Below are positions 18,204 to 28,539 of a stretch of 64,000 nt of DNA, one piece after another. Source of the stretch: Flavobacterium sp. 9 (GTDB lineage Bacteria; Bacteroidota; Bacteroidia; Flavobacteriales; Flavobacteriaceae); the NCBI RefSeq assembly GCF_002754195.1, contig NZ_PEEU01000001.1:3782001-3846000 (forward strand), given 5' to 3'. How positions within the stretch are numbered: position 1 is the stretch's first letter; every line of letters starts with the position of its first letter. The notes under the pieces were generated by a model that had not been told where the DNA came from, made no database searches, and worked only from the letters and a program-made list of their open reading frames with translations. A program made the translations under genes and the position numbers.

Positions 18204-18252
18204 AAATTCCAAATTCCAAAAGCTGATTATTTCAGTATGGAATTTGGAATTT
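18204..18252 (+). terminator. Terminator after gldJ
   Basis: A 15-bp perfect stem AAATTCCAAATTCCA / TGGAATTTGGAATTT (18204-18218 with 18238-18252) ends in a T run, 20 bases past the gldJ stop. Confidence 0.9.
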
Positions 18253-18299
18253 TTTTATTGTTTTTTTTCTACTTTTACGATCAATAAAATAAAATATAA

Positions 18300-19583
18300 A
18301 TGAATATTCAGGACATTCATAACTTGTTTTTACAATGTAAATCCGTTTCAATTGATACTAGAAAAATTGAAAAAGATTCTATGTTTTTTGCTATAAAAGG
18401 AGAGAATTTTGATGCTAATACTTTTGCGTCAAAAGCACTTGAATTGGAAGCTTTGTTTGTTATTATTGACAATGCAGCTTATGCTATAGATGAAAGAACT
18501 ATCTTGGTTGAGAACAGTTTGGAAACATTGCAGGAATTGGCAAAATTTCATCGTTCTTATTTAAAATTACCAATTGTTGCGTTAACTGGAAGTAATGGTA
18601 AAACCACAACGAAAGAACTTATTAATGTAGTTCTTTCTAAAAAGTTTAAAACAAAAGCTACCGTTGGAAATTTAAACAATCATATTGGAGTTCCGCTGAC
18701 TTTATTGTCTTTTTCGAAAGAAACAGAAATTGGAATTGTTGAAATGGGCGCCAATCATAAAAAAGAGATTGAGTTTTTGTGCGAACTTGCTCAGCCTGAT
18801 TATGGATATATTACCAATTTTGGGAAAGCACATCTGGAAGGTTTTGGTGGTGTTGAAGGTGTAATACAAGGTAAAAGCGAAATGTATCAGTATCTTTTAA
18901 AGAATGAGAAACTGGCTTTTGTTAATCTGGAAGATCCAATTCAAATTGAAAAATCTAAAGGAATCGAAACATTTACTTTTGGAATAAATAAAGAGCAATC
19001 AAACCTTAATATCAAAAGTGTTGAAGCAAATCCTTTCGTAGTTATTAATTACGAGAATTTTAATGTTCAATCTCATTTAATTGGGCTTTATAATGCTAAT
19101 AATATCAATGCAGCAGTCGCGATAGGAAAGTATTTTAAAGTTGATGAGAACGACGTAAAACAAGCAATAGAAAACTATATTCCGGAGAATAACAGATCTC
19201 AATTACTGAAAAAAGGATCTAATCAAATTATATTAGACGCATATAATGCTAATCCGAGTAGTATGGCTGTGGCGATTACTAATTTTCTGCAATTAGAAAA
19301 TCAGAACAAAGTCATGATTTTGGGAGATATGTTTGAACTTGGAAATGAAAGCCATGAAGAACATAAAATCATTGTCGATTCGTTATCGAATCAAGACAAC
19401 TCCGTTTGTTATTTGATTGGGAAATACTTTTATGAAAATAAAGTTTCTAACGAGAATATTCACTTCTTTGAAACTTTTGATGCTTTCGCAGAATATTTAA
19501 AAACGATTCATTTCGACGAGAATACAATTTTAATAAAAGGTTCCCGTGGCATGGCGCTCGAGAGAACATTAGAATATATTTAA
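18300..19583 (+). CDS. murF: UDP-MurNAc-tripeptide--D-alanyl-D-alanine ligase
   Basis: A 427-residue Mur ligase that adds D-Ala-D-Ala to the UDP-MurNAc-tripeptide in peptidoglycan synthesis. The ATP loop GSNGKTTTKE is at about 98-107; the central domain has VEMGANHKKEI and GYITNFGKAHLEGFG; the C-terminal domain has ILDAYNANPSSM and MILGDMFELG. The N-terminal substrate-binding domain contains SIDTRKIEKDSMFFAIKGENFD. The protein is cytoplasmic. It follows gldJ in the same direction but is separated from it by a terminator and ends at a bidirectional terminator. Confidence 0.96.
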   Translation: MNIQDIHNLFLQCKSVSIDTRKIEKDSMFFAIKGENFDANTFASKALELEALFVIIDNAAYAIDERTILVENSLETLQELAKFHRSYLKLPIVALTGSNGKTTTKELINVVLSKKFKTKATVGNLNNHIGVPLTLLSFSKETEIGIVEMGANHKKEIEFLCELAQPDYGYITNFGKAHLEGFGGVEGVIQGKSEMYQYLLKNEKLAFVNLEDPIQIEKSKGIETFTFGINKEQSNLNIKSVEANPFVVINYENFNVQSHLIGLYNANNINAAVAIGKYFKVDENDVKQAIENYIPENNRSQLLKKGSNQIILDAYNANPSSMAVAITNFLQLENQNKVMILGDMFELGNESHEEHKIIVDSLSNQDNSVCYLIGKYFYENKVSNENIHFFETFDAFAEYLKTIHFDENTILIKGSRGMALERTLEYI

Positions 19584-19586
19584 GTG

Positions 19587-19619
19587 AAAAATCCATCAGC
19601 TGCGGCTGATGGATTTTTT
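19587..19619. terminator. Bidirectional terminator between murF and the PUL regulator
   Basis: Stem AAAAAATCCATCAGC-type arm 19587-19600 pairs with GCTGATGGATTTTTT (19605-19619) around TGCG. A and T runs on both sides let it serve both converging genes. Confidence 0.88.
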
Positions 19620-19624
19620 CTTTA

Positions 19625-22495
19625 TTAGATGCTCATTAAAAATCCTATCAGATTTTCTTTCTTATTTAAGCCCAGTTTTTTTCTTAATCTGTATCTGGCT
19701 AATTCAACGCCTCCGGTCGAAATATTCATGATTTCGGCTATTTCTTTCGTCGACATATTCATTAATAAATAAGTTGATAAATCGAGTTCTCGTGGTGAAA
19801 TCGTTGGGTATTTTTCTTTTAATCGTTTTAAGAACTCAAAATGCACGTTTTTAATGTGCTTCTCCAGATCTTTCCAGCTTTTGTCTGTATTTACCTCTTT
19901 GACGATGCTTTTGTTCAATTTACTAACTTGAAACTTAGTCGAGTCGTCAAGTGCTTCTACGTCAATTTCTTTTAGTTTATGAATGATTCCGTTTAGGATT
20001 TTGTTTTTCTTTACAACCTGCAAAGAATTATTCACCAGTTCTTTATCTTTTGCTAAGATTTTTATTTGAAGCTTGTCATTTTTCAGTTTTTCAATTTCTT
20101 TTTCAAGGTCATATTGTTCTTGTCTGATTTTTGACTCTTTCTCCAGATAAAGTCTTCGTTGTTCTATCGTTTCATAATATTTGTTCTTTCTTATCTTCAT
20201 CTTTATTCTCGTAGAAATTAAATAGATTCCCACAACTATTAATATGAAGTAAAACATGAAAGCTAAGAAATGTCTGTACCAAGGCGGAGAAATAGTGAAA
20301 GAAAGTTTTGCTGGTGAAGATTGGACACCATAACTATTTCTAACTTTTACATTCATCGTATACTCGCCTTCACGAAGATTGGTGTATTCTTTGAGTGATA
20401 TCGTAGACCAGTTGCTCCATTTGTCATCAAAAGGCTCTAATTGATACGAGAATTCAACATTTTCAAGATTCTCATATGTTGGAGACGAAAATGTAAATCG
20501 CACGTGATTTGACGAATACGGAATGCGAATGTTTTCGGTTTTGCTTTGATTGTTTCCTAAAACAATAGTATCACCGGGAAATGAAAAACTTCGAATAAAA
20601 GCTTTTGGTTTTGTTACGAAGTTATTCAGGAATTGAGAATCGTAATGTGCTAATCCATCCGTTAATCCAATAAAAATATTCTTGGAATCAATAGTATTTA
20701 CGGATAAATAATTGCTTACTAAGTTTCCGGTTAGGTTTGAAAATGGTGCAACAATATTCTTATACTTGTTATTTTGTTTCATTAAAACGCCCAAAGATTC
20801 ATTGAAAGCATACCATAAATTAGATTGCGAATCCTCGCTTAATGCATTTATAACGGGTATGTTTTTGAATAATTTCGTTAGGTTTTTATCTTCAAAGAAT
20901 AAATCCTGCTCTTTTGAGTACTTATAAAAATGATTGTTGGTTTGAAAATAGATGCGATCGTCTATTTTCTGAAGACTTCCAATATTTTTAAATTGAGGAG
21001 TTAAGTGATCAATTTTTTTGATAGTAGCAAATCTCGCTAAATCATTGCTAAGAGACATTCTATATATAGATTCATCTTTTTTAAGCCATAAATAAGACTC
21101 ATCAAGTTCGAAACTGTTTGATGATTTGTCGAATCCGGATATTTGGTTTTTATAAACTAATCCGCTTGGTGTTTTTTGGAATATAGCAAATCCATCATAG
21201 TTGGAGCCAATAAAAAAACCGGGATGATTTGGTATTTTCTTGAATCCAAAATAACCTTTTGAGTCTATTATATTTGTTACTCTTCCGCCTTTTATGGTCA
21301 AAGCACCTCTATTGTTTGAACAAATAAGTTCGTTTTCTACGACCTGAACATTCCAGGATTGGGCTGTAGTTCCTTCGACAAGTTTAAAAACATCTTCTTT
21401 AAAGCTATTATTCCATGCATGGTAAAAAACACCTTGGTTTGTGGCAACATATAAGTTTCCGTCATGAATTACGGATGCATATACGGTACTAATATCATAA
21501 CTAAAACCAAAGTAAGTAAACGGAGAACTCTCATTGACAAATGCAATACCATTATCAAGACCTAGCCAAAGATTGTTTTTATTGTCTATAAAAGAAGTCA
21601 GAACGGTATTATTTTGTAGTCCTTTTTTTCTATTGATATGTTGGATTATCTTTCCGTTATAATCACATATTATTATACCATCTAGAACCGAGTTTAATAC
21701 AATAGAGCTGTTGTTTATTGTTACTCCGCCTAAAGAGTTGTTTTTCTTTACAAAATTATTGGCTTCGGTATCCCAAGGAGTTATTTTGTTGTTTTCATAA
21801 ATAAAAAGACCTTTTTCCAGTGTTATAATTAAGGTTTTGTTTTTTGCGATCGAATACATTCCCCATATCTCCGTATTATTTAAGCTGGTTGTGTTGGGTA
21901 ATGTATATAGTTTCCCGTCTTTATATTCTAATATTCCTTTTTCAACATCTTGTAAATAAAGTTTGTTATTGACTACAAATGAAAACTGAAAACGTTTTGG
22001 AGCTTCTAATATGGATAATTTTCCATTTTTGAATATATATATTCTGGCAAAAGACTGAAAGATAGTTTGGTTGTTAAAAGAATGTATCTTCCAGATAAAG
22101 TCAATTATTTTTATTTTACTCTTATCAACGTGTTTCGCTAATGATGTGTATTTAAGTCTACCTTTAGTATCAGGTTGGAAATATCCAAATTCATTATATC
22201 CACCTACATATATTTTCCCTGAATCATCAATCTTTAAACATCTCACAGAAGTTAGATTTGGTAATGGATATTTTCGCCAGGACGATCCGTCAAATTGTAA
22301 AAGGCCATTATTATTAGCAAAATATAAGTTTCCGTTTTTATCCTGACCAATATTCCAGTTTTGAGTACCACCTTTATATTCGTTTCGCTTGTAATTTCTT
22401 ACGTCAGGCAGTCCAATGTTTTTTACTTGTCCAAAAAAGGAGATTGTGAATAATGTAAAAAAAGTAATATAAAAATATGATATTATCAATTTCAT
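19625..22495 (-). CDS. Membrane-spanning LuxR-type PUL regulator with beta-propeller sensor
   Basis: A 956-residue one-component regulator. A signal peptide (ITFFTLFTISFFGQ) leads into a periplasmic two-propeller sensor of Reg_prop repeats (for example NGNLYFANNNGLLQFDG, NNLWLGLDNGIAF). A Y_Y_Y module follows (FSYQLEPFDDKWSNWS, about 660-735), then one transmembrane helix (FYFILIVVGIYLI, about 740-763), a coiled coil (about 775-850), and a C-terminal LuxR/GerE helix-turn-helix (SPRELDLSTYLLMNMSTKEIAEIMNIS, about 895-956). There is no histidine kinase or receiver, so the sensed glycan signal must pass through the membrane to the HTH directly. It is divergent from the SusC gene and almost certainly controls that locus (inference). 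Confidence 0.88.
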   Translation of the reverse strand: MKLIISYFYITFFTLFTISFFGQVKNIGLPDVRNYKRNEYKGGTQNWNIGQDKNGNLYFANNNGLLQFDGSSWRKYPLPNLTSVRCLKIDDSGKIYVGGYNEFGYFQPDTKGRLKYTSLAKHVDKSKIKIIDFIWKIHSFNNQTIFQSFARIYIFKNGKLSILEAPKRFQFSFVVNNKLYLQDVEKGILEYKDGKLYTLPNTTSLNNTEIWGMYSIAKNKTLIITLEKGLFIYENNKITPWDTEANNFVKKNNSLGGVTINNSSIVLNSVLDGIIICDYNGKIIQHINRKKGLQNNTVLTSFIDNKNNLWLGLDNGIAFVNESSPFTYFGFSYDISTVYASVIHDGNLYVATNQGVFYHAWNNSFKEDVFKLVEGTTAQSWNVQVVENELICSNNRGALTIKGGRVTNIIDSKGYFGFKKIPNHPGFFIGSNYDGFAIFQKTPSGLVYKNQISGFDKSSNSFELDESYLWLKKDESIYRMSLSNDLARFATIKKIDHLTPQFKNIGSLQKIDDRIYFQTNNHFYKYSKEQDLFFEDKNLTKLFKNIPVINALSEDSQSNLWYAFNESLGVLMKQNNKYKNIVAPFSNLTGNLVSNYLSVNTIDSKNIFIGLTDGLAHYDSQFLNNFVTKPKAFIRSFSFPGDTIVLGNNQSKTENIRIPYSSNHVRFTFSSPTYENLENVEFSYQLEPFDDKWSNWSTISLKEYTNLREGEYTMNVKVRNSYGVQSSPAKLSFTISPPWYRHFLAFMFYFILIVVGIYLISTRIKMKIRKNKYYETIEQRRLYLEKESKIRQEQYDLEKEIEKLKNDKLQIKILAKDKELVNNSLQVVKKNKILNGIIHKLKEIDVEALDDSTKFQVSKLNKSIVKEVNTDKSWKDLEKHIKNVHFEFLKRLKEKYPTISPRELDLSTYLLMNMSTKEIAEIMNISTGGVELARYRLRKKLGLNKKENLIGFLMSI

Positions 22496-22840
22496 AAATT
22501 TTTCTATTTATTTAAGATTTTTAAAGATAAGTATTTGTTTTTTAGCAGTTTAACTTCTTGATGTGTCTACTATTTCGTTGTAGGAAGCTGTTTTTTTAAT
22601 AAAAATAAGCAATCTTATACTAGTGTAGTGTTTATTTTTGCAATTAACATTTTGATAACATTTAATATTTATTTTTTAAATTATTGTAAATTAGATATTT
22701 ATAAAAAAAATGATGTGTTTTTGTAAAGTACAAAAATTTAGTTTGATGTGTTTTTGTAATGAAATTTAATTGTTGATAGTAAAAAATTAAGATTATTATT
22801 GCATCAAATTACTAATTAATTAACCAAAATTTTTAGAAAA
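22496..22840. promoter_or_regulatory. Divergent control region of the beta-glucan PUL
   Basis: An AT-rich 345-base gap between the regulator (minus) and susC (plus). A TATTTTTG element at 22633-22640 matches the -7 consensus on the plus strand but lies 200 bases from susC, leaving room for a long leader. The word TTTGATGTGTTTTTGTAA recurs in part (around 22710-22725 and 22741-22757), a possible direct-repeat binding site. No gene is seen. Confidence 0.4.
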
Positions 22841-25800
22841 ATGAAATTAACAAAATTACTTATTTTTTGTATTTCGTCTTTGTTATTCTCGGTTATAGCT
22901 GTGGCTCAGGATGTCACGGTTAACGGAGTAATAACTGATGAAAGTGGAATGCCAGTTCCGGGTGCTACTATTGTATTAAAAGGAACAACTAAGTCAACGG
23001 CATCAGATTTTGATGGAAAATTCCAAATTCAGTCACCTTCAAATGGTGTTTTAACAGTTACTTTTATTGGATATGCGCCAGTTAGTGAAGCTGTAAATGG
23101 GAGAACAAAAATTGCAATTCAATTAAAACCAGAATCACAATCATTAAATGAGGTTGTAGTTGTTGGATATGGTACTCAAAAGAAATCTGTAGTAACTGGA
23201 GCTATTTCCAGTGTAAAAGCTGCTGATCTTGAAAAAGTGCCAAATGGAAGAGTTGAACAAACATTACAAGGTAGAGTAGCGGGTGTATCTGTAGCTGCTG
23301 TTTCTGGACAACCTGGTGAAAAATCAAAGGTTCGTATTAGAGGTATAACTACTTTTAGAGAAGGTGGAAATGATCCTTTATGGGTTGTTGATGGTATTGC
23401 TGTAGACGCAAATGCTATTGGTTTCATCAATCAAAGTGATATCGAATCTATCGAGGTTCTTAAAGATGCTGCTTCTGCTGCAATCTATGGTACTCGTGCT
23501 GCAACTGGGGTTATCTTAGTTACAACTAAAAAAGGAAAATCAGGAAAAATCTCTGTAAACTACAACGGTTTTGCAGGTGTTTCTGGTCCAGCTAAAAAAT
23601 TAGATTTGCTTAATGCTACGCAGTATGGAGCAATCATGAATGAGAAATCTTATGCTGATGGTGGTGGTACTAAATATGCAGACCCATCATTATTAGGAAA
23701 AGGTACAAATTGGCAAGATGCAATTTTTAATAATTCTGCTTTTAGATATACTCATGAATTAAGTATTAGTGGTGGTGGAGAAAAATCTACTTTTTATGCT
23801 TCTTTCGGAATACAAGATCAAGAAGGTATTGTTGCAACAGAAATTTCAAACTATACAAAGAAAAATTTCCGTTTAAACTCTACACACAAAATTTCTGACT
23901 ATTTTACTTTCGGACAAACTTTTGGATATACACATCAAGTAACTAAAGGTATTGGAAATACAAACAGTGAATTTGGAGGACCTTTAAGTTCTGCAATTAA
24001 CTTAGATCCAATTACTCCATTAGTTGTTACAGATCCTGCAGTTGCTAATACAGGTTTCTATACAAATCCAAATATTGTAAGAGATCCAAACGGAAATCCT
24101 TACGGAATTTCTTCTTTAGTTCAACAAGAGATGACAAATCCTTTAGCTTATACTCAAACTAGATTGGGTGGATATAGCTGGTCAGATGATTTTGTTGGGA
24201 ACGCTTATTTAGAGGCTAACATTACTCCTCATTTAAAATTCAGAACTACACTTGGTGGTAAATTAGCTTATTGGGGAGACCAAGGCTTTACTCCGGTTTT
24301 CTTCTTAAATCCAAACATGAAAGCGGATAAAAATAACTATGGTCAGAATAATAATAAATCATTTTCATGGACTCTTGAAAACATTTTGACTTACTCTAAT
24401 AAATTTGGTGATCACAGTATTAATGTTTTAGCAGGTCAAGGTGCTTATGTTGAAAACATTGGAGGTAAAATTGGAGTAACTATGTTTGGTCTGCCAATTA
24501 CAAGCTACAAAGATGCTTCTTTTAATTTTGATATTCCTCAAGCTGACAGAGTAAACGTTTCAGAGGATTTTGTAGAACACAAATTAGCTTCATTGTTCTT
24601 ACGTGCTAATTATGATTATATGGAGAAATATCTTTTCACAGGAATTGTTCGTCGTGATGGATCAACTCGTTTTGGTGAAAACAAAAAATTCGGAGTTTTC
24701 CCTTCATTCTCTTTAGGATGGGTAATTTCGAAAGAAGGATTTTGGAAAGAAAACAATGTAGTTAATACTTTAAAACTACGTGGAGGTTACGGAGTTGTTG
24801 GTAACGATAACATCGATGATTTCAAATACAGAGCTTTAGTTGTTGGTGGATATAATTATTCTGTTGGAAATACTGGTGGAATTACAACTGGTTATGGAAA
24901 CTCTACTTTACCTAACGCAGATTTAGGATGGGAAGAAACATCACAAACTACAATTGGTCTTGATGCAAAACTTTTCAATGATTTCACTCTTGCATTAGAT
25001 TACTACAAAAAAACAACAAAAGGAATCTTAAGAAACGTTGTAATTCCTGGATATGTAGGAGTTGTTGATGCACCGTCTGCGAACATTGCAGATATGGACA
25101 ACAGTGGTTTTGAGGTTGAATTAGGTTACAAGAAAAGACTTGGAGATTTTAACTTAGGTGTTAATGCGAATGTTGCTTACTTGAAAAATGAGATTACTTA
25201 TGTTGGTTCATCTACAAACTACATTGTTGGAGATGCTAGTTTCCAATCTATGGGACCTGTAACAAGAACACAAGTTGGTCACTCATTCAATGAATTCTAT
25301 GGTTATAAAACAGCGGGTATTTTTCAAAATGAAGCTGAAGTTGCTGCATACAAAAATGCTGCTGGAGGTTTAATTCAGCCAAATGCTAAACCTGGAGATT
25401 TCCGTTGGACAGATTCAAATGGTGATGGTAAAATTACAGATGACGATAAACAATTCTTAGGAACAAATATTCCTAAATATACTTTTGGTCTTACTATTAA
25501 CTTAGACTACAAAAACTTTGATTTCATGGCATTTACTCAAGGATCTGCAGGAAGTAAAATTTTCCAAGGTCTAAGAAGACTTGATATCCTGAATGCAAAC
25601 TATCAAACAAAAGCTTTAGAGCGTTGGGTTGGAGAAGGAACATCAAACGATTATCCTAGATTGACTAATAACGATCCAAACAAAAACTTTAGTAATATGT
25701 CTGATTTTTATCTTGAAAATGGAAATTACTTACGTTTAAAAATTGTTCAGGTTGGATACACACTTCCAACTAACTTATCATCTAAAATTGGTTCAGATAA

Positions 25801-25951
25801 AATTCGTTTCTACTTAACAGGAGAGAATTTAATCACTTTTACAAAATACACAGGATATGATCCGGAAATTGGAGGTCAGGTTTACGGTGTAGATAAAGGA
25901 GTTTATCCACAAGCAAGATCTATTTTGTTAGGAGCTAACGTTCAATTTTAA
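22841..25951 (+). CDS. SusC/RagA-type TonB-dependent outer-membrane transporter
   Basis: A 1036-residue outer-membrane barrel importing oligosaccharides with TonB energy. A signal peptide (ISSLLFSVIAVAQD) is followed by the carboxypeptidase-regulatory-like domain (GVITDESGMPVPGATIVLKG, about 29-100), the TonB-box/linker region SLNEVVVVGYGTQKKS (about 105-120), a plug (about 120-240, with DGIAVD and ALKDAASAAIYGTRAATGVILVTTKKG-type sequence) and the barrel. The length is standard for SusC. It heads the operon with susD 13 bases downstream. The glycan is inferred from the co-encoded enzymes to be a beta-glucan. Confidence 0.95.
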   Translation: MKLTKLLIFCISSLLFSVIAVAQDVTVNGVITDESGMPVPGATIVLKGTTKSTASDFDGKFQIQSPSNGVLTVTFIGYAPVSEAVNGRTKIAIQLKPESQSLNEVVVVGYGTQKKSVVTGAISSVKAADLEKVPNGRVEQTLQGRVAGVSVAAVSGQPGEKSKVRIRGITTFREGGNDPLWVVDGIAVDANAIGFINQSDIESIEVLKDAASAAIYGTRAATGVILVTTKKGKSGKISVNYNGFAGVSGPAKKLDLLNATQYGAIMNEKSYADGGGTKYADPSLLGKGTNWQDAIFNNSAFRYTHELSISGGGEKSTFYASFGIQDQEGIVATEISNYTKKNFRLNSTHKISDYFTFGQTFGYTHQVTKGIGNTNSEFGGPLSSAINLDPITPLVVTDPAVANTGFYTNPNIVRDPNGNPYGISSLVQQEMTNPLAYTQTRLGGYSWSDDFVGNAYLEANITPHLKFRTTLGGKLAYWGDQGFTPVFFLNPNMKADKNNYGQNNNKSFSWTLENILTYSNKFGDHSINVLAGQGAYVENIGGKIGVTMFGLPITSYKDASFNFDIPQADRVNVSEDFVEHKLASLFLRANYDYMEKYLFTGIVRRDGSTRFGENKKFGVFPSFSLGWVISKEGFWKENNVVNTLKLRGGYGVVGNDNIDDFKYRALVVGGYNYSVGNTGGITTGYGNSTLPNADLGWEETSQTTIGLDAKLFNDFTLALDYYKKTTKGILRNVVIPGYVGVVDAPSANIADMDNSGFEVELGYKKRLGDFNLGVNANVAYLKNEITYVGSSTNYIVGDASFQSMGPVTRTQVGHSFNEFYGYKTAGIFQNEAEVAAYKNAAGGLIQPNAKPGDFRWTDSNGDGKITDDDKQFLGTNIPKYTFGLTINLDYKNFDFMAFTQGSAGSKIFQGLRRLDILNANYQTKALERWVGEGTSNDYPRLTNNDPNKNFSNMSDFYLENGNYLRLKIVQVGYTLPTNLSSKIGSDKIRFYLTGENLITFTKYTGYDPEIGGQVYGVDKGVYPQARSILLGANVQF

Positions 25952-25964
25952 AAATTAAAAAATT

Positions 25965-27476
25965 ATGAAAACTATAAAACTTAAATACTTATACTGTGCT
26001 GTTGCATTGGCAGCTCTAGGCGGATCTTGTTCTGAAGATTTTGTCACCATTGACCCAAAAGGAAAATTTGACACTAGTACTTATTTTTCTAATGAGCAAC
26101 AATGTTACTCAGCTTTAATTGGAGTTTATGATCCGTTGAGAAAGAATACTGGTGGTTTCGAAAACTTAGTAGCAATGCTAAATGCAGGATCAGATGATTT
26201 TTATGCAGGAGGAGGAAGTGCAACTGATGGAAACGGAATTCAGAATTTCTCTACGCACTCACTTAGTTCAATCAGTATTCCTGGTAGTTACTGGAATGAT
26301 CACTATCAAGGTGTTTCAAGAGCAAATATCTTGTTAGAAAAACTTCCTGCAGCTTCTATGGATAATACTGTAAGAGCTAGATTTGCTGCTGAAGCTAAAG
26401 CATTACGTGCACTTTACTATTTTAATTTAGTAAGATTGTTTAAAAACATTCCATTGGTTTTAGTGCCTTTAAATACTCAGACTATTTATGATCCTGAGCA
26501 AGTTAAACCAGAGGTAGTTTATGCTCAAATAGAAAAAGATTTATTAGAAGCTATTCCTAGTTTACCAAATACTGTTGATGCAAAAACAGAATCTGGAAGA
26601 CTTAACAAAGGAGCAGCACAAGCAATATTAGGAAAAGTATACTTGTTTGAAGGTAAAAATTCTGATGCAGCTACAGTTTTGGCTCAAGTAAATGGAACAC
26701 CAGGTCAAACAAATCAATACGGAAATAAATTACTTCCTGCATTTAGCGATTTATGGGTGACTTCAAATAAATTTAATGCAGAATCATTATTAGAAGTATC
26801 TCATAGTAGTGCAGGTAATACTGACTGGACATTCTGGGGACAAGGTAAAGACGAAGGAAACTCTTTAAACCAAATGGTTGGACCAAGAGGATATTCAAGA
26901 CCAAAAGACTCTGATGCACCGGATCTTCCTTCAGGATGGGCTTTTAACGTGGCAACTCAAAAATTGTATGATGCAATGGCAGGTGATCCAAGATTAGATG
27001 CTACAATTCTTAATATTAAAGCTTTAAAAGCAGCTGGTAAAGCAGATTATATTCCTGCTTATCAGGATACAGGTCTTTTCTTGAATAAATATCTTCCAAG
27101 ACAATCAGACGTACGTACTGGTGGAGGTAATCAGGAATTGAACTACAAACAAAATTCTTATATCATCAGACTTGCTGATACTTACCTAATGGAAGCAGAA
27201 GCTTTAGGTTCAGGAGCAAGAGCACAAGCATTACTTGATGCAGTTAGAGCTAGAGTTGGATTAGCTTCTGTACCAGTAACATTGGCAGCTATCAAAAAAG
27301 AAAGAAGAATGGAGTTAGCTGGTGAAGGTCATAGATTTTTTGACTTAGTAAGATGGGGAGATGCTGCTGCAGCATTATCTGATAGAGGTTTTGATGCAGG
27401 TACAGACGAGATTTTCCCTATACCTTACACAGAGCTTAATGGTACTAAATTGAAACAAAATCCTAATTATCAGTAA
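25965..27476 (+). CDS. SusD/RagB-type glycan-binding lipoprotein
   Basis: A 503-residue surface lipoprotein that caps the SusC barrel and binds incoming glycan. The lipobox is LAALGGSCSED. The helical TPR-like scaffold is visible (AEAKALRALYYFNLVRLFKNIPLV, about 140-165; YIIRLADTYLMEAEAL, about 405). The conserved C-terminal RagB signature is KKERRMELAGEGHRFFDLVRWG. It is tightly spaced after susC and precedes a third surface lipoprotein, the classic susC-D-E arrangement. Confidence 0.95.
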   Translation: MKTIKLKYLYCAVALAALGGSCSEDFVTIDPKGKFDTSTYFSNEQQCYSALIGVYDPLRKNTGGFENLVAMLNAGSDDFYAGGGSATDGNGIQNFSTHSLSSISIPGSYWNDHYQGVSRANILLEKLPAASMDNTVRARFAAEAKALRALYYFNLVRLFKNIPLVLVPLNTQTIYDPEQVKPEVVYAQIEKDLLEAIPSLPNTVDAKTESGRLNKGAAQAILGKVYLFEGKNSDAATVLAQVNGTPGQTNQYGNKLLPAFSDLWVTSNKFNAESLLEVSHSSAGNTDWTFWGQGKDEGNSLNQMVGPRGYSRPKDSDAPDLPSGWAFNVATQKLYDAMAGDPRLDATILNIKALKAAGKADYIPAYQDTGLFLNKYLPRQSDVRTGGGNQELNYKQNSYIIRLADTYLMEAEALGSGARAQALLDAVRARVGLASVPVTLAAIKKERRMELAGEGHRFFDLVRWGDAAAALSDRGFDAGTDEIFPIPYTELNGTKLKQNPNYQ

Positions 27477-27501
27477 ACCTAACTAACCAAAAATAAAGAA
27501 C

Positions 27502-28386
27502 ATGAATTTAAATATAAATTTAAGAACAAGTAGTGTATACCTAATGTTATTTTTAGCATTAGGAGGGACACTAAATAGTTGTAGTGAGGATGTTAATCCT
27601 AATGTTTTAATTGCTTCTGGCGTTGATTCAGCATTCACTATTACTCCTGTTACCGGAGAAGTAAACACGTATATTTTAACATCTAAAGTACCAGGTATTA
27701 TCGAATCTTACTGGGATATTGGATACGGACCTTATTTGGGTAAAATGACTGAGAAAATTGTATTGCCGGATGCTGGTACTTATACAGTTAAACATATCGC
27801 AGTTGCAGCAGGAGGAAAAACAGAAACTACTGCTCATGATATTGTTGTTGCAACTTCAGATCCTGCTAAACCTAATTTAGTAAGAGGAGGATTCTTTAGT
27901 ACTCCAGCAGACGCTGCTCAATGGACATCTGCAAAGTTAAGCCCTACTGGAGCTGCCTTCTGGTCATTTGCAACAGGAAGTGCAACAATTCACGCAGGCG
28001 GTGGTGCACAAGAAGGTATTTACCAGGCAATTGATGTTGTAAAAGATAAAGAATATACAATCGATATGTTAGTTACATCTGCAAGTGGATCTGATGAAAC
28101 ATGGTTTGAAGTATATGCTGGTACAACAGTTCCTGTAGACGGTGTTGAATACAAAGACAACAAAGTAATGGGATTAAGCACTTGGGATGGTTGTGCTAAA
28201 AACCCATTCTTAGGTAGATTATCTATTGTTGGATGTGTTAAAAATGAAAAATCAGGTGACGTTTCGAATGTAGTTAAATTCAATACAACCGGTAAAATCT
28301 ATTTACTTATCAGAAGTGGTGGTAATGGTAACAAATTTACAAAAGACGGAATTACAATCGGAAGGGTTGAAATGAGAGCAAAATAA
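27502..28386 (+). CDS. SusE-position surface glycan-binding lipoprotein (PKD-like)
   Basis: A 294-residue lipoprotein (lipobox TLNSCSEDVNPN). The first half looks like a PKD/Ig-like fold (DAGTYTVKHIAVAAGGKTET), and the second half (about 135-294) is a beta-sandwich of carbohydrate-binding-module style (AFWSFATGSATIHAGGGAQEG). Its position directly after susD is that of SusE/SGBP proteins, which bind the polysaccharide at the cell surface. No catalytic motif is visible. The binding specificity cannot be read from the sequence. A terminator-like hairpin follows. Confidence 0.75.
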   Translation: MNLNINLRTSSVYLMLFLALGGTLNSCSEDVNPNVLIASGVDSAFTITPVTGEVNTYILTSKVPGIIESYWDIGYGPYLGKMTEKIVLPDAGTYTVKHIAVAAGGKTETTAHDIVVATSDPAKPNLVRGGFFSTPADAAQWTSAKLSPTGAAFWSFATGSATIHAGGGAQEGIYQAIDVVKDKEYTIDMLVTSASGSDETWFEVYAGTTVPVDGVEYKDNKVMGLSTWDGCAKNPFLGRLSIVGCVKNEKSGDVSNVVKFNTTGKIYLLIRSGGNGNKFTKDGITIGRVEMRAK

Positions 28387-28417
28387 GAAGATAAAGTTAA
28401 GTTTAAGTTTGGTTGTA

Positions 28418-28453
28418 AATAGCCCATAATCACTATGAGTATGGGCTATTTTT
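28418..28453 (+). terminator. Hairpin between binding proteins and enzymes of the PUL
   Basis: Stem AATAGCCCATA / TATGGGCTATT with a T run, 32 bases past the SusE-like gene. It may act as a partial terminator that lowers expression of the downstream enzymes relative to susCD. Confidence 0.75.
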
Positions 28454-28539
28454 AAATCCTTAAACTACTGGAATGTGTTTTTATAGATAAAGAGTTTCTT
28501 TAAAAAAACTTCAATTAGAATTTAAAATAATAAGGAAGA

